Source of the DNA: Deltaproteobacteria bacterium
Lineage (GTDB): Bacteria; Myxococcota_A; UBA796; SXON01
Assembly: GCA_947445035.1 (NCBI GenBank)
Contig: CANFCK010000002.1
Location: forward strand, 1 to 64,000
Direction of reading: 5' to 3'
Length of the DNA stretch: 64,000 bases
Both the position numbers and the translations under genes were made by a program. Positions within the stretch are counted from its first letter, which is position 1, and each line of letters begins with the position of its first letter. Of this stretch, positions 63,049 through 64,000 are shown in pieces. The notes beneath the pieces are model-generated. The model saw nothing but the letters and a program-made list of their open reading frames with translations. It ran no database searches and was not told the DNA's origin.

Positions 63049-64000
63049 TGGCTGAGCCGTTCAAGAATCTGGTGAGCGCGGCGAGCATCCGCCGGCTGGG
63101 CGAGGCGGTGGCCGCGGTCGTACCGTTGGACGTCGACGCCTTCGAGGCGGAGGCCCTCCGTGGCCTCGATGCGCTCGAGCTCAAAGCAAGGGTCGCCCAA
63201 GTAGCGGCATGCTTGCAGCCGCGGCTGCCCGCCTCCTGGGAGGCAGCGGTGGAGGTGCTGGTGGCCGCGCTGCCGCCGCGCGATCCCGCCCTGCTCGGGC
63301 ACGCCTGGTTGTGGCCCATGCTGCGGGTCGTTGAGGTTTTCGGCGCCGACGCGCCCGAAACGAGCCTCCCCGCCTTGCGTCAGATGACCTCCCGTTTCTC
63401 CGCCGAGTTCGCCATCCGGCCGCTCATCGCGCGCCACCCGCGCGCCGCCTACGAGGCGCTGAGCCAGTGGTGTACCGACCCCGATGAGCACGTCCGCAGG
63501 CTGGTTTCGGAGGGGAGCCGCCCGCGACTCCCGTGGGGGATGCAGCTCCGCGACGCGGTCGCCGACCCCACGCCAGGGCTGGCGCTCTTGGAGCGCCTCG
63601 TGGACGACCCCTCCGCCTACGTGCGGCGATCAGTCGCCAACCACCTGGGCGACGTGGCCAAAGACCATGCCGAGCGCGCGATTCAGGTCGCGACCCGGTG
63701 GCTGTCCGAGCGGCCCAACCGGCTGAAGCTGCTGCGCCACGCGCTTCGCGACCCGCTGAAGAAGGGGCATCCGCAGGCGCTCGCGCTTTTCGGGAACACC
63801 CAGACGCCGGTCGCGGTGTCGCGACTATCGGTCAGCCCGGACACCGCACGAGTCGGGGAAGCGGTCGTCGTGACGGCGGACCTTCACGGCGAGGGCAAGG
63901 TGCGCGTGGACGTGATCTGGCAGTGGCCAGCGGCGCGCGGCGGGTGGGCCAGCAAGACCTTCACCGGCGCGGAGCGCACGCTCACGAGCGAGCAATCGTG
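63048..64000 (+). CDS. AlkC-like DNA alkylation repair protein (partial, runs off window end)
   Basis: 317 codons visible. HEAT-repeat DNA glycosylase family AlkC/AlkD. Marks: LDALELKARVAQVAACLQPRLP, FSAEFAIRPLIARHPRAAYE, HVRRLVSEGSRPRLPWGMQL, YVRRSVANHLGDVAKDHAE. These match AlkC-type (3-methyladenine) glycosylases. After the HEAT repeats an Ig-like segment starts (VSRLSVSPDTARVGEAVVV), known as an extension in some members. Translation is coupled to the upstream lytic transglycosylase, which is an unusual partner. Confidence 0.87.
   Translation, partial: MAEPFKNLVSAASIRRLGEAVAAVVPLDVDAFEAEALRGLDALELKARVAQVAACLQPRLPASWEAAVEVLVAALPPRDPALLGHAWLWPMLRVVEVFGADAPETSLPALRQMTSRFSAEFAIRPLIARHPRAAYEALSQWCTDPDEHVRRLVSEGSRPRLPWGMQLRDAVADPTPGLALLERLVDDPSAYVRRSVANHLGDVAKDHAERAIQVATRWLSERPNRLKLLRHALRDPLKKGHPQALALFGNTQTPVAVSRLSVSPDTARVGEAVVVTADLHGEGKVRVDVIWQWPAARGGWASKTFTGAERTLTSEQS

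Overview
The window is GC-rich (roughly two-thirds G+C or more) and densely coded, with many 1-4 nt ATGA/GTGA/TGATG start-stop overlaps. It looks like chromosome of a myxobacterium-like (Myxococcota or other deltaproteobacterial-grade) Gram-negative. Indications are many small lipoproteins with LxxC lipoboxes, Asp-Thr-Gly/Asp-Thr-Ala tails on secreted proteins, TPR-fused sulfatase-like enzymes, PHM-like copper monooxygenase lipoproteins, outer-membrane barrels and PilZ proteins. The taxon is inferred from gene content only. I see no rRNA, tRNA, CRISPR array, insertion sequence or prophage.

Layout. 1-4.7 kb: TPR/sulfatase-like pair, a barrel-like secreted protein and a lipoprotein. 4.7-16 kb: core information genes, namely ligA, an SCP2-domain gene, then the conserved rho-rpmE-prfA-prmC block (with a Rho-like protein lacking its P-loop), facing an AI-2E-type transporter / secreted protein / dnaE operon. 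16-24.4 kb: membrane protein, DUF4336/MarR divergent pair sharing a promoter-operator, membrane phosphatase, and an alpha-glucan operon (two GH57 proteins plus a frameshifted galT-like gene). 24.4-30.3 kb: urate and allantoin breakdown (puuD, allB, allantoicase-OHCU decarboxylase fusion), interrupted by two decayed SGNH-hydrolase fragments, then rsuA. 30.4-41.4 kb: TfoX-like, rRNA methyltransferase, a chemoreceptor remnant, Cys-less glutaredoxin-like protein, PLP decarboxylase, potassium channel, Tat-exported PLP enzyme, GyrI-like protein, ABC transporter with folE, TPR protein, CoaB-like protein. 41.6-52.6 kb: PHM-like copper monooxygenase, cysC, membrane protein, nucleoside salvage (PNP, cytidine deaminase, hpt, upp), RNase D, RidA, outer-membrane/lipoprotein pair, HU with a strong terminator. 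52.8-64 kb: cell-envelope block with zinc-ribbon PBP1A, S41 protease, PilZ, rhodanese-like, lytic transglycosylase and an AlkC-like DNA repair gene cut by the window edge.

How the genes fit together. Three themes recur: nucleotide turnover (urate to ureidoglycolate, purine/pyrimidine salvage), alpha-glucan metabolism, and peptidoglycan/envelope maintenance. Two other properties stand out. First, many operon-leading genes carry a TANNNT-like -10 element ending about 6-8 nt before the start codon with no Shine-Dalgarno, which suggests leaderless mRNAs. Second, several genes have kept a fold but lost catalytic residues (Rho-like, one GH57, GalT-like, rhodanese-like, glutaredoxin-like).
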